Source of the DNA: Uranotaenia lowii
Lineage: Eukaryota > Arthropoda > Insecta > Diptera > Culicidae
Assembly (NCBI RefSeq): GCF_029784155.1
Contig: NC_073691.1
Span: 63,804,839 to 63,868,838, forward strand
Direction of reading: 5' to 3'
Length of the DNA: 64,000 nt
Shown: positions 1 through 11,563 of the stretch, piece by piece
Numbering within the stretch: the first letter of the stretch is position 1
Layout of the letters: every line of letters starts with the position of its first letter
Translations under genes and position numbers: made by a program
The notes under the pieces: model-generated
What the model saw: only the letters and a program-made list of their open reading frames with translations
Told to the model about the DNA's origin: nothing
Databases searched by the model: none

Positions 1-471
1 TTAGATAAGGGGGAGGGTTTGACAACGCATAGTCTTATAAGCGTCAACTGTTATTCAGTATAATAAAGAGCTCGCGCTAGCCAGTAGGATTTTTTTCCTT
101 AGCGGCCCGCCACACTCCCCCACACCAAGAAGCTCATATGAGCACCCTGGTAATGGACGCTAACTGTTCTCAGCATGTCTGACAGCAAAAGGAAAACTAC
201 AAAACGCGAACAAAATTTACTAATGCTGAGAACTTAAATAATATAGTTACTTAGTGCGAGGAGATGTTACGTTACAAAAACTTAATTGCAATATGAATCT
301 CAGTGGAAATAATATTTCCTTTTAAGATATCCATGTACATATTCGATATTGATTACTAAAAATGTATTTGAAATGCTACAAAAAATTTAATAAACTGCAT
401 TTAATTATACCAAATTTACAGCTAAAAAAAAATACAAAACTAATAATAACTTCTAAATAGTGGTTGGATGT
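1..471. other. AT-rich flank and probable LINE 3' UTR
   Basis: I see no gene here. The part next to position 472 lies just downstream of the stop codon of the minus-strand Jockey RT relic, so roughly 360-471 is probably its 3' untranslated tail. The rest is unassigned AT-rich sequence. Confidence 0.4.
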
Positions 472-1660
472 TCAACGGCTTAAATTTTCTTTGAAATAAT
501 GTATAAGTTTGGTCTTGAAACAGTTTCTATTCGTTGAATTTTTTATATCTTCAGGAAGAACGTTGAATTTGGTAGGACCAATAAATGAAATTCGACGTTG
601 GCCACGAGAAGTTGAAGATGTGCTGCGTACTAAGTGATGAGAAAAGCGGGTGTTATGGATTCTAACTCCTGTTGTAAATCTCAGGCTTTGACTACTGTTT
701 GACGAGTGCAAATTATCAAATACATAAATAATTGTTTGTAAGTCGTAAAGTTGATTTAGAGGTAATATGTTGTGTGACCTGTTAGAATAGATTAGATTAG
801 TTGGATAGAGTAGGGGAAGATTAAAGATAGTCTTTAGGCATCGGTTTTGTAGGGATTGTTGACGTGACAAAAGGGACAAAGATGCCCTTCCCCATATGGC
901 GATTAAATAATATAAATGAGAATGTATGAAGGCAAAATAGAATTTTAGCAGAACGTGGCGTGGGACGAATGCTTTGACCCTCCATAAGATTCCGCTATAA
1001 GATGAGATCTTTTTTTGTAAATTTTCAATGTGATTGCTCCATGACAGAGTTTCATCCAGAGTAATACCCAAATATTTGAAGTTGTTCACTCTTTCGATCG
1101 CGATTTCAGTGATTTTGGGATTATAATGAGGTTCAATTTTTTTCGATAAGAGTGGAAGATCATATATTTTGTTTTGGTGAGGTTGAGTGTCAGAAGGTTT
1201 GTGGAAAAGTATTTATGGAGACCTTCTAAATCTTCTTCCATAAGCATGGTAACACTATTTGGACAGGTGCCAGAGTAAAAATGAGCTGTATCATCAGCAA
1301 ATAGGCGGGGAACACCATGCAGAGGTAACTTGCTGATATCGTTTATGTACGATAAAAAATAAGAGAGGCCCTATGTTGCTACCCTGCGGGACACCGATAT
1401 CTGAAACTTCTAAAGAGCTTCTTGCAGTTCCTAAACAAAAAAATTGTTTACGGTTGACCAGATAACTTCGTATCAAGTTGTTCGCAGTGATACCATAACA
1501 CTCTGTTTTTGAAGAAGAATTTTATGGTTGAGAGTGTCGAAGGCTTTTTTTAAGTCGAGAAAAAGTGCACCTACAATTTTTTTAGAGTCAATTTTTTCAA
1601 TTACGGAGTCCAATAACTCGCAGATAGCCGTCAAGGATGTCACCTGATTTCAAAATCGGT
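472..1660 (-). pseudogene. Jockey-like non-LTR reverse transcriptase relic
   Basis: Reading leftward from about 1660, three frames together give an ordered RT domain. FLDLKKAFDTLNH (motif A, near 1527-1566) comes first, then GVPQGSNIGPLLF (near 1350-1395), then FADDT with the catalytic aspartates (near 1290-1310). A clean 205-codon C-terminal frame ending at 472 holds the post-RT region starting with FKYLGITLD. That order is typical of ORF2 in the Jockey/CR1 group. Frame changes between the blocks and the missing endonuclease show a 5'-truncated, dead copy. No target duplication was found. The family is well supported; the exact clade is inference. Confidence 0.85.
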
Positions 1661-2223
1661 GTCACTTTAGCTGTTTAGCAAAAATTACAAAAAAATATAA
1701 TGTACTTTAATTCCTAAATTCTAACTAGCTGATTCTGTACGAACTTCGTTTCGCTTTCGTTTCTGTCGTCTAATTGGAAGTTTGAAATCAGGATTCTCGT
1801 CCTGTAAAACTCTCGTGTTTGAATTTTTGCCTCGATGTGTTACTGTCTCTGAAGTATGTCATTCGATAATCCAACCTCCATCTCATGTTTTCTTAACAAA
1901 TGTTTATGGCTGTATGGCTTACTTAAGGAGAAAAAATTTTTGACATAAAAAAGCTCAAAGTGAAATGGAAACCGCGTTCAGAAAAATGGTTCGATGAAAA
2001 TTCCAGTATTAGTTATCAAATATGCGGGTGTTTGGCGTTTGCACACTCCCAGTTTAAAATTTTGAGCCAAAAACATTTTGTTTCTGTTTTTTATTGCATT
2101 TTTGTGTAGGGGGGAGATGTGTTGCCGATAATTGCAAGCGCGACACTTTCTCGGTCGATATTCCATTCCGAGTCGATAATTTCTCTCTATCGTTCTCATT
2201 ACATGCTTCATAGCTTGCATGTA
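1661..2223. other. no recognisable feature
   Basis: Moderately AT-rich sequence left of the TA-flanked element. Short overlapping ORFs on the minus strand have no recognisable motifs and look like chance. Confidence 0.4.
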
Positions 2224-2605
2224 CATTAGACCGCTGCAAAAAATGACGTTTTGATCCCATACGTTTTATTCGATGCCTTTTGGATCACCAAACATCAGTG
2301 TTAAATTTTAGATGATTTGGTTGATTCCTTAGTTAGCGCAACGCGTTTCAATTTTGTATGGAAATTTGTATGGAAGAAGAAATTTTTGCACATTAAATCA
2401 TCCAGAAAATTCAAATAGGCTTGAAATGAAGTCGGTCTTTGAATTTGGGTTTTGACTTTTCTTAAGCTTCATTTTTTGCGAACATGACAAGCAGCTAAGA
2501 ATTTCATGAAAAAAGTTATAAACATTTCAAAATAAAAACTCTGAATCCTTTGAAAAGTTATTAAAAATTACGGATTTTGCTTGCTAGAGCTGTTAATGAT
2601 AGCAT

Positions 2606-3627
2606 CACGCAGAGAAAACTAGGCTTTTGAACCAAAACAAAAATGATTTTGTTTCAAAACATTCATTTTTTTGAATTTAACTCCTGTTTTATTTGAACCA
2701 AAAACTTTTGTTTTTGATTCAAAAAAATATTTTTTGAAACAAAGAATTAATTCTTTGAACTAAATATTTTTGGATTTTGAATTTAAGCAAATACTTTGAT
2801 TCTAAATTAATGTTAATTGAGCTTATTTCTTTTAAAACAAAGTCAACTTTTTTTGAACCAAAGGAAAATGTTTTTAACTTGAAGAAATGATTCTTTTAAA
2901 TAAAAACTTCAGCCTTTGATTCAAAAAATATTTTGTTTGCCTTGCAAGAAGAATACAAAACCGAAAAATCGAATCAAGTTTGGCCGGTCGTGTGAAAATG
3001 TAGGTCAGAGTTAGCTATATTAGAAGGATCCAGGATGAAGTATGGTAAGTATGTTAATTAAAGAGTGAATATCGAAGATTTTCTATAAGTGATTGCGTTT
3101 TTACAGAACCAGAGCCGAAGGATGGTTTCCTTGGATGCCTCAACCGAGATGAAAGCTGCGCACGATGACACCGCTCCAAATCCAGCGGTCAGGTCGACAA
3201 AAATTTGGACCGGATCGATTTTAGTGAACTAGTTTGTGGCCAAGTGTTTCATCTGTTGTAAATAAAAATAAATTTAACATATAAACTTCTTTCTTTTTAT
3301 TTTTTGAAATTCCTAATAGGAATTTCAAAACAACAGGAAATATGTCCTCCAATTGGAATAAATGGAAAATGGTTCAATGAACCAATCTTTTTAAATCTAA
3401 ATCTAAATAACATTGTGGCGAACGAAAACAACTTTGTATCAAATGAAACTGTTTTTTGTTTCAAAGTATTAAGATTTGGATTCAAAGATTTTTCAAAAGA
3501 AAAATTCTTTGAAACAAAGGAAAATGCTTTTGAACCAAAAGAATTTTCATTTGTCCCAAAACCAAAGGAAAAAATCCTTTGTTTTTGCGGCACTTTCCTT
3601 TGAAATAAAAAACCTTTTCGCTGCGTG
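2606..3627. mobile_element. CACGCAG-ended TIR element with subterminal repeats and an intron
   Basis: The left end reads CACGCAGAGAAAA and the right end TTTTCGCTGCGTG, an inverted pair. The flanking dinucleotides are AT on both sides, where sister elements have TA. Both arms are built of many short variants of TTTGAAACAAA and TTTGAACCAAA in either orientation. These arms alone create the FSF-rich peptide readable on the minus strand. The centre (about 2950-3270) is less repetitive and carries a GT-AG intron, a short ORF and an AATAAA signal near 3260. No transposase is present. Its termini match the elements at 37543 and 34773. Confidence 0.7.
3035..3168 (+). CDS. intron-split mini-ORF inside a TIR element (23 aa if spliced)
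   Basis: Exon 1 ends with ATGAAGTATG at 3044. A 62-bp intron runs 3045-3106, starting GTAAGT and ending in a pyrimidine run plus TTTTTACAG. Joining 3044 to 3107 gives a 23-residue frame starting MKYEPEPKDG and ending at TGA 3166-3168. The upstream frame is also open for about 12 codons. Intron length and signals fit insect introns, and AATAAA follows about 90 bp later. Coding function is doubtful; this may be a spliced non-coding transcript or a captured exon. Confidence 0.35.
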
Positions 3628-3734
3628 ATGAAATATATTTGCAAAGGTAATATAAATCAATAAATTCTCTGGCAATGCAAAGCAGTTTTTTGAGATTTTT
3701 TATTTCCATCCTACGCTTACACAGCTTGCAATTT

Positions 3735-4165
3735 TTTTTTTTAGTTTTCCACCATGGGTGCATGGATTCACCGCAGTTTCTGCCAAAGTATGTGCTCACA
3801 TGCATTCTTGAAATTATTAAGTTCGACAAATCTCCAATGCAGCGCACCACCATACCCGGACCCCATGGTTTCGTATGAACTGTTATGGAGTGAATGTATT
3901 CGTGTGTTGATGTAGGTAAATTTTGGAAGAACGAGTCAATCAGGTGGGCTAGTTTACTTACAGGTATTCCGGCATCCGTGTAAATATATACCTGGCCAGC
4001 TGGCAACTGATTGAACATTCCTATTATATAGTCAGTTATAGAATGAAATACATCTTACCTGTCCGCCGCTTATGGGATTTGAACGCAAAAACTTTTCTTG
4101 CCGATACCGGGAATCGAACCCAGTACGCCTGGCATACCACAACCAGACTCGCGCCAGCCTGTCCG
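3735..4165 (-). repeat. tRNA-derived SINE-like repeat
   Basis: On the minus strand the head has an A-box-like TGGCGCGAGTCTGG (4143-4156) and a B-box GGGTTCGATTCCC (4109-4121) about 20 bases apart, the layout of a pol III promoter. The body continues to about 3740 and ends with a motif that on the plus strand reads CCATGGGTGCATGGATTCAC. A shorter, diverged copy lies at 59530-59836 on the plus strand, lacking an internal block. The body is open for 178 codons on the minus strand (3482-4018), but the sister copy has stops, so I treat that frame as incidental. Confidence 0.6.
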
Positions 4166-4540
4166 CTATACGCTTACACAGCTTGCAAATAAACAGAAAA
4201 AAACGCAAAACATGACATCGTATAACTTTTCTGGAGTATAAGTTAGGTTTTTGCTTTGTTCACATGAATAGTACTGCAAGCATCAAGGAACATTTTCCAT
4301 CCAAAGTTAAATTTTTTGGAACTCTCAGTACATCTCTGGGGATTTTTCGATGAAAAATTTTGTTTTCCCATACAAATTTCCATACAAAATTAAAACTCGT
4401 TGCGCTAATTCTGGACTGAATGGATCGCTTCCAAAATTTTTATTGCTATTTCTGGCAGCAATAACAACCAAAAAAAGTTATGGGAGGTGTAAAAATTTAA
4501 GAATTTGGAATTTCCATACAAAGCTTGCAGCGGTCTAATG

Positions 4541-5720
4541 TACATGTCTCGGAAATGCGTTTTAAATTTTGAAAAAAAAATGCAGTATAGTACTTTTCAC
4601 AGGTGAACCAACGCTTTTGTTGTCCCTCTTCATATCCGGGCTGTTGTAAAAAACAGTCGTGTTCACCGGCAGTTGCAACCTAGTAGGAAAAACAAACAAA
4701 TTGAAATCTAAAAATCGTAAAATATGTTTGCTTGAAGATCGGCACTTACTTCTACGCGTCCTTGGTCGGTTTGGCCACCATTTCGTCGTTGAAATATCAA
4801 CCAAACAAAGAAACCATAGCGATACGATGATATGGAAACGAAAACTTAGAATAAATAAATAATAACAATATTGAATGAAAAAAGTTTTATTCAATTTATT
4901 TCTTGATTTTGAAGATTTACAACCTCCTATCTAACCAATCCAATCAAATTAAACTTGCACAGCTTAAAATCAACAAAATGTATGCAAATGTTACAAATTT
5001 GCATTGCAATCCAACAATAATTGTATGTTATCAGTTGAATTTGCAGAACAGATGTACTCGAAATGAAGCTATAACGTTTAAAATTTGGCTTTGCCGCTAC
5101 AAGCAATGATATACCAGGCATCGAGAACTAATTGCGTATTACCTGGTTCTTGGGAAGGATTCAATAAACACAACAAGTAAAAACGCTAATCCTCGAACCG
5201 AATAAAAAAACACAACCCAGCTTAATATTAGCGCCCCCATCGGCCATTAAAACCATCATTATCGGACGCATTCAGCGGATGATCAAAAGCAAAACATCCG
5301 ACTCCAGCGATCGCGTCTTGTACAAATACAAACTTGTTGCCCATTGATAAGTTTGTGCGGGGTATGGTTTTTTTTATGGCCAACATTTCATCGATTTCGG
5401 GAGATTCGATTTTCGTCGAATCGCTATTAGACGCTCCAAATAAGAAGGAACAAATGGTAATCGGTAATCGACGCTAACCAAGAGGCAGCCAACAACGTCA
5501 GCAGAACGTGATCATGATTTCCGAAATGATCCGTGTCTAATAGTGAGCCGATTTCCGCTATTCTTCCATTTTCCCAATCAGCATCCGATTAGGAAGGATA
5601 GTGATGCGGCTTAAGTCCCGATTAGGGCGCATCTTATAGAAGGGGCCGTGTTGAAGGCGTTTTCTTTTGATTAAATTCTAATGAAAGTTCTAAGCCAATT
5701 TGAAATTCATAGCTCAATGA
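4541..5720. other. no gene seen; GC-richer island at its right
   Basis: 4541-5130 is AT-rich with no motif. About 5130-5690 is more GC-rich and non-repetitive, which could mark unique or constrained non-coding host DNA, but the sequence alone cannot show that. Confidence 0.35.
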
Positions 5721-5721
5721 A

Positions 5722-5952
5722 ATGTAGTGTAATGTAATGTATTCTTATACATTGCATTAATGTAATGTAATGTAAAGTACTCCACCGTAATGAAATGTAA
5801 TGTAATGTAATTTAATGTAATGTAATGTTACTAAATGTCATGTAATGTAAAGTAATGTAATGTAATGTAATGTAATGTAATGCAATGTAATGTAATGTAG
5901 TGTAATGTAATGTAATGTAATGTAATGTAATGTAATGTTATATAATTTAAGT
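5722..5952. repeat. pentanucleotide (TGTAA)n microsatellite
   Basis: Imperfect tandem TGTAA units, purest from about 5845 to 5940 and degenerate at the left edge. They cause the LHYIT repeat peptide on the minus strand, which is not a gene. Confidence 0.95.
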
Positions 5953-8583
5953 ATTTTAATGTAATGTAATGGAAAGTAGTAGGTTCCAAATTCTTTCTTC
6001 AGAAAAGTCACAGAGATTTTAAAATTTGAAAAAATTTTAAATGTAGGTACACATGTTTTTTTTTTGTAGCGACACGTCTCATCTACGCGCCCTTTTTGAG
6101 CCGCGCTCATTGCTGTAAATTCGAAACTGGATGCGTCGGAAGAGATGGTGCCGACCCAATTCGGAACCTTTGAACTGATGCAATATTTACAGAAGCATGA
6201 CGAATTTTGATTAAATATCCTTTGATCCTTGCGTGCGGATTGTTGTTGCTCATGCCCTTCGGCTCGATCGCCTTTGATCCGGGAAATGTTCGCGATGGCG
6301 CGTGAGAGCTTTAGAAGGTGTTTAGATTGTGATCACGAGGAACGACTGACTGATGATTGCAATATGCGGGAAACACTTTTGTTGATTGGGAAAATTACGG
6401 TTTTATGAGGGATTGATTTATCAGGTCCGGGGCTGATTCTTTCGTTATATGGCAAAACGCAGCACGAAAAATCGATTTTCGGCTGCGGTTGATTAGCCGA
6501 CATTCAATCAGCACCGACAGTTGATTGAAAATCAATCGAGAGGATACTAGAACAAGGATCAAATGGACAGGATCGTTAATTCTAAGTGGTAAAAATGTGC
6601 TCGATTTGCTCAGAATGATGAGAAAAATTGATTGAAGAATTTTTTTTTAAATTTCTATGGTGATTGGTGAAATTGTTTTATAAATAACCGAACGTGGAGT
6701 AAAAGTTCCAGTAATTCCGGAGTATCATATTCATAATAGTTTCACATAACTTGAGGACAAATAATTCTACAAATTTGGAAAAAACCTTCAGAAGGTATTT
6801 TATATGATCATCCGATTAGAAAAAGAAAAATGAACTGGATAAAATACTTTGTATGCAAAATTTGAACTCAAGACATCTTCTTTTGTATGATGAAATTTAT
6901 TCTAAATTACCATTTTAAACCCATAAAGCTACCGGGCCAAAGAATGCAGCCTCAAGAAGATAGAATTTATCACTAGTCGTATTAAGTTATTAGCATTAAT
7001 TGAAGTGGCTAATGGAATGAATGCTCTAAACAATATTTTTAGTATGTTATTATCTATGGCAGGTGATCGCTGTAATGGGATTTTGGGACACACTAGCTCA
7101 GCCGAATTGACAATTTCTTGAAAACTTTGTAGTAAAACCTCGAACGGACAAGACACGCGAGACACCCAAAGGAAGGAAACATTTGAATTTCAAAAAAGGG
7201 TTCCCTCTAACCAAATTTTGATTGGCGCATTCTTAGAGAGATGACTGACACCCAATATCCGCCGGCAAAATTTCCATCTCAGTGCCGAAAATTTTGCCAA
7301 GCAGCCGATCGTTATTATTACTGCATATATCGACAGGCCCAAAAATTTATTCTCTCCCATCCAACCCCGGAGCGAAGTTGGTGTTTGCTCGATGCTTAAG
7401 AAAATATTTGTTCTGATGGCCTCAGCAGCACCTTTGAGGTCCTTGAAATTCCATTAGCTCAGGGCAATGCGACTTCATTCGACAACCCTTAGGATTGAAT
7501 GATGTCCTGACTTGCCATTCCGGGGTACTCGAGCACGCGACATGTCATTTAATATGAAGAAAGCCTTTTGTGAAATCGCTTCATACTGAAAGATAAATGT
7601 TTTCAAGGTTTTTTACTTTCCCTTTAAGGCTTTAAGTTGTTGAGTGTGCGCTACATTTTGAGAACTGGTAATCACGAAATCTAAGATCATAACTTGGTCA
7701 AAAATCCTTCTTTTAAATGTATCCACGAACGTTCAATTTCGGAAAAATTATAACAGATTTCTCCCAATTAAACATAATTTCTTGATTACCTGCAATACAG
7801 AGTGACAATAAAGTCCCCGAGCTTGTACATCGCATCGGTTCAAAATACACGAAATCGCCAAAACTTAGAACTTTTCTTAGTCGGTAAACCCTTGATTTTT
7901 CATTTTTTTTTATTCCGTGGGAATGTTTTTACAACAAAAGAAGGTATATTTTTAGAGTGATCAATTTCTCAACAGGCGCTTCAGAAGCGAAGGACTTCTA
8001 TTGGCAGACTAACTTTCTTATCTATCTCTTAACACTGTAATCATTATTTATTGTTAAATTTTAAAAAATCCCAGTTTTATTGCTCATACATTTTCAGAAG
8101 TTTTATGATTGCATCTTACTCGAGTTCTATAATAAACTTTATCGTTAAAAAAACTTTATTAAATTTTTCGAAAATTGCATACAACACGGACTGAATAATT
8201 AAATTTCAGTTTTTTTTCGATTGCAAATATTGAACATATTTGTCGATTTGTTTTCGGATTTCTTAATCCCGCTTTCAAAACGGCCTTTGCATTATTTCTT
8301 TTCAACCTAAACTACGATCTTTTCTTTTTAAATCAATTCAAAACTTGTGTTAGTTGTAAACTTATTTATGAATAGCTATTTTACATGAAAAAAAAAAACA
8401 TAAACCAAAGATTTCTGACGCTTCCAAAATAATAATTTTCACCGAAAAATTTATGTCTGTCCAGTTTTTTTTAATGTTTTTCTTAGATGCAGCTTTTGAC
8501 AACTGTTCAAACAATGAAACAGTGGCCATTATTATGGATAAAAAGTTTGACATATTTTCAAACTTTCTGTTAAAATAATTTGT
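5953..8583. other. no gene or element recognised
   Basis: About 6090-6560 has higher GC and looks single-copy. The remainder is AT-rich with chance ORFs only. I find no TIR pair, RT motif or tRNA-like block. Confidence 0.35.
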
Positions 8584-8587
8584 TTAA

Positions 8588-9213
8588 CCATCATCCGCAT
8601 CAGATTTCATTACCCTAATCAGCACTAGGAGTGTCAATTTGACACTACAAGCTAAAATCTTTATAACTTTTGGCGTGTTAAACCGCTCTAAACAAAACTT
8701 ATATCAATAGAAACCTTGTTATGTCAGTAAAATATGTTTAGAACATTATATATAGCTAAAGCTTCTAGTTTTCTCGTTATTCAGCATGAAAGAAAAAAAA
8801 TCCGAAAAACATGCCTCAGGAAAACTGCTGTAGTTCATATATTACACGTCCGAAAAAATATTTGTCTTATGCATATGAAAGCTGAAGTTTATGTCTGCAT
8901 CATAAAGCCAAGAAATTTTTTTTAATGAAATGGTCGCAAAAGGTTCAAAACCGTGGTCTGGAAAATCTACTTTTCATTCGATTGCTTGTAAATACTGTTT
9001 GAGCGATGGTAGAGTTTTTGAAAAAATATGACTACAAAATCTATTTTGCTGTCTTATGATTTTCCATGCAAATAAAATTGAATTTGCTGGAGTTTTTCAA
9101 AGTTAACTACTTAGCGCGATTTTTTTACAAATTGAAATTTCATCTGTTTTTGTGGTCCACCGTCAGGTTGTACCCGGATTTTCAATGCTTTTACTTTGTT
9201 TGGATCAATCAAG
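8588..9213. mobile_element. left arm of a TTAA fold-back element
   Basis: It begins directly after TTAA (8584-8587) with CCATCATCCGCATCAG and stays similar base for base to the left part of the element at 48725. The right inverted arm and right TTAA are missing. Homology fades near 9213, so this is a truncated copy of a piggyBac-type fold-back family. No coding capacity. Confidence 0.75.
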
Positions 9214-9389
9214 AGTATAATCATTGGAAAGCAAATTTAATCTACATTTTAGTGAGATGCAACAATTCATGCTGTGAGATTTCACAAAAATATGAAAATT
9301 TTAAACGTAAAATCATTCCTGAATTTCTAGAACCACAAGCAGCGCGTCCACCAATACTTGTTTGTTTGCTCTCCGAGTAGGTACGGTGG

Positions 9390-9612
9390 ATGGTGATTTG
9401 GTCACAAAGCGAAGCCGACAGACGAAATAATGATGCTTACAAAATACAAAATATCCAATTTTCCCATACAAACCTAAAATTTCAAATTTACTCATGTAAA
9501 CGTTACTTAAAAGTTCTTCAAAAAATCATGGATGAGGTTTGGACCAAGACGAAACTATTTAGACCCCACGGTTTGAGAAATTCAAAAATGACCCCAAATC
9601 GACTCAGTCAAA
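9390..9612. repeat. single arm of the fold-back family seen at 34520-36575
   Basis: Blocks such as CCCATACAAACCTAAAA, TTTACTCATGTAAACGTTAC and AAATTCAAAAATGACCCC recur here, in the right arm near 36435-36565, and inverted in the left arm near 34530-34680. Only one arm is present here. Confidence 0.75.
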
Positions 9613-9870
9613 TGCGCATGTCAAACAGCTGTCATCATTACGGAATCTTAACACAACATTTTATTAATCATTTGACAAAAATAAATTAAAAATGACTCCT
9701 AATCGATGCGGTTTTAGGAAAATTTTTAGTAAATTCAGCCTTATGGCTTTTTTTTTTGTTTCGATTATAGTCGTTTTAACATCTTCATGTCATTCGCGAC
9801 TTATATCAACGATGAAGTTGGCGGACAAGTCATTGAAAAACTTATCCGGTACAACTGTGATCGATGTTTA

Positions 9871-9941
9871 CGCTTGGGCTCGAACTCACGGACATCGGCT
9901 CAGAAAGCAACTGACTTGCCAACTGAGCTATATCTCAAGCC
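9871..9941 (-). repeat. tRNA-like SINE head or tRNA pseudogene
   Basis: On the minus strand an A-box-like TAGCTCAGTTGGCAAG (9915-9930) is followed by a B-box-like GTTCGAGCC (9877-9885). GGCTTG at the 5' end can pair partly with CAAGC at the 3' end, but no complete cloverleaf with a clear anticodon arm forms. I take it for a tRNA-derived SINE fragment, not a working tRNA gene. Confidence 0.5.
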
Positions 9942-10085
9942 CTAAACTCAGCCTTAAGGCGGGGTTGGGCATTAGAAGGCAAATGTATTTAATCCTACAT
10001 TTTTTTGAAAATTGAATTGAAAAAAAAAATATAACTATTTTCGTCATCACAAAAGAACTTTTTAAAGTTTTTGATATTTTTTTTT

Positions 10086-10201
10086 TCGGGGAGGTTTTTC
10101 GGCTTGCAGTCTTGTTTTTAGCAAAAACGACGTATTGATTTACGTTTCCAACGTTTTGATCCTTATTGGATCTTCTTCAGGGACTAAAATAGTGTTTATT
10201 T
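10086..10201 (-). repeat. left inverted terminal repeat of the Penelope-like element
   Basis: Reverse complement of 11398-11513 with only a few mismatches. It contains the same CTGAAGA...GATCC-loop-GGATC core, but the following GAAAC is changed to AAAAC, so its hammerhead core is broken. Confidence 0.9.
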
Positions 10202-10231
10202 AGTCTGTTCAATATTCTCCGTCCCGTTCTT

Positions 10232-11124
10232 AATTTCCATTCATTCCACCCACTTCACCAAAGGTAAATGTAGCTTTATCTTTTGCTAAACGAGTCACAC
10301 AGTTTTCTTCACACTCTGGAGCAAACCAGGCTAAACATATTATCAGTAAACAACTGAGTTCAAACGATTACCCTAAAACACTAATAAACAGAATATTGAA
10401 CAGATTAAACGAAAAATCACCGTCGAGAACAGCTATGACAGAAAACGATAATACACAGCAAGTAAAATATCGCTCTCTTACAAACATCGACAATCTTACG
10501 ATGCAGATAACAAAAACTTTGCGAAACGACTATGGAAACATAAAAATCGCCAGCAAACAGATGAAAACAATTGGATCGATTTTTCCTTTAGTCAAAGATA
10601 AAACACCATATGGGGAAAACACCAATGTAATCTACAAAATCAATTGTAATGGAGAAGAAAAACCGGAAACAAGCGATGAAAACGTGGGGGAAAAATGTAA
10701 GGAATGCTACATAGGACTTACTAGCGTGAAACTGAAGCAGCGAATGTCCCAACATCGAAGTCAAACATACGAATTAAAACGTTTATGGGAACTTGGATAC
10801 ACTAAAGCAGACTACCCACTTGCAAAGCTGAGCCAACAAACTGCACTTCTGGATCACGAAATCACCACGCACCACCTTTTCGACATCGAAGGAGCCAGGA
10901 TTATCGACAGGGGAAACAACCAGGAAAAATTGAAGATATTGGAAAGCTGCCACATTAAAACAACTAAAAACACAGTAAACATTAAGAAAGACACTGAAAA
11001 CATCTACTCTTCATACGCCAACATTTTCCAACTACTCGGAAAAATAAGCGAACGGCCAGATAATCAAAAAATACACACAAAAAAACTACACCACCAATAC
11101 ACATACACAAAAACTGATTTTTGA
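10232..11124 (+). CDS. Penelope-like element ORF, C-terminal GIY-YIG endonuclease part
   Basis: The frame is open from just after a TAA near 10230 to the stop at 11124, about 297 codons with no stop and no convincing start, as expected for a 5' truncation. The endonuclease region has VIYKINC near 10629, then CKECYIGLTSVKLKQRMSQH near 10700-10760, the GIY-YIG-type core. DIEGARIID and ILESCHIK (10880-10955) follow, matching the conserved C-terminal block. An uninterrupted frame suggests a fairly young insertion. The product cannot work alone, since RT is missing. Confidence 0.85.
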
Positions 11125-11397
11125 TCAAAACAAAATACGTGAAAAGTGAAGACTGTGCTAAAAGTTCGATGCTGTGGAAAATTAATCCCAAAATAACTAG
11201 ACAAACGGGTTTTTATCCGCAAACATCTGTACGCAGTAAGTCGATACACTACACCTTACATCTAAAAACACGAATTAAATTAAATTATTCGGAAAACAGA
11301 TCAAAAGACAGCTATACACGATCAGCCGAGTCGACACTCACAAGAAAACGGCATCTTTTCGGTAAGAAAGCATAAATTATAATCAACAGAACTAACA

Positions 11398-11513
11398 AAA
11401 TAAACACTATTCTAGTCCCTGAAGAAGATCCAATAAGGATCGAAACGTTGGAAACGTAAATCAATACGTCGTTTTTGCTAAAAACAAGACTGCAAGCCGA
11501 AAAACTTCCCGAA
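11398..11513 (+). repeat. right terminal repeat of the Penelope-like element
   Basis: Inverted partner of 10086-10201. It holds the intact hammerhead-like core annotated separately. Confidence 0.9.
11419..11457 (+). ncRNA. hammerhead-ribozyme-like motif
   Basis: CTGAAGA fits the conserved CUGANGA box. It is followed by a hairpin GATCC-AATAA-GGATC (stem II), then GAAAC, then ACGTT-GGA-AACGT (stem III). Hammerhead motifs are known from Penelope-like terminal repeats. Stem I, needed for a closed three-way core, does not pair convincingly with the base run after the expected cleavage position, and box position 7 is A instead of the usual U. Self-cleavage is therefore uncertain. Confidence 0.5.
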
Positions 11514-11563
11514 AAAAACATATTTCCAGTCGAATTTCTCTACCACAAAAAGTTTTTGATATT

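Larger units (their letters stand above)
2224..4540. mobile_element. TA-flanked TIR transposon, non-autonomous, with nested insertions
   Basis: The ends are inverted: CATTAGACCGCTGCAA at the left and TTGCAGCGGTCTAATG at the right, each bordered by TA (2222-2223 and 4541-4542). A second inverted block lies inside: CGCAACGCGTTTCAATTTTG near 2338 against its rough complement near 4385-4412. No transposase is visible. The interior holds a separate TIR element (2606-3627) and a SINE-like repeat (3735-4165), so this is the oldest layer. A TA duplication suits Tc1/mariner-like MITEs, but the superfamily is inference. Confidence 0.75.
10079..11548 (+). mobile_element. Penelope-like retroelement, 5'-truncated
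   Basis: Inverted terminal repeats of about 116 bp (10086-10201 and 11398-11513) enclose a GIY-YIG reading frame. The 15-bp sequence AAAGTTTTTGATATT occurs just outside on both sides (10064-10078 and 11549-11563) and is best read as the target duplication. The RT domain expected upstream of GIY-YIG is absent, so only the last third of the element was inserted or kept. Terminal repeats in either orientation are known for this class. Confidence 0.88.

Noticed and set aside
3297..3644. 115-codon ORF with FSF repeats, reminiscent of low-complexity nuclear-pore-like repeats
   Set aside because: Produced by the TTTGAAACAAA word array of a TIR-element arm; both strands are open there because the words lack stops.
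3482..4018. 178-codon minus-strand ORF as a protein gene
   Set aside because: It spans a SINE-like body and a transposon end, and the sister repeat at 59.7 kb has stops in the equivalent frame.
5838..6110. LHYIT repeat ORF
   Set aside because: Translation of the (TGTAA)n microsatellite, no independent coding evidence.
10982..11249. Minus-strand ORFs over the Penelope-like frame
   Set aside because: Antisense shadows of the GIY-YIG reading frame.
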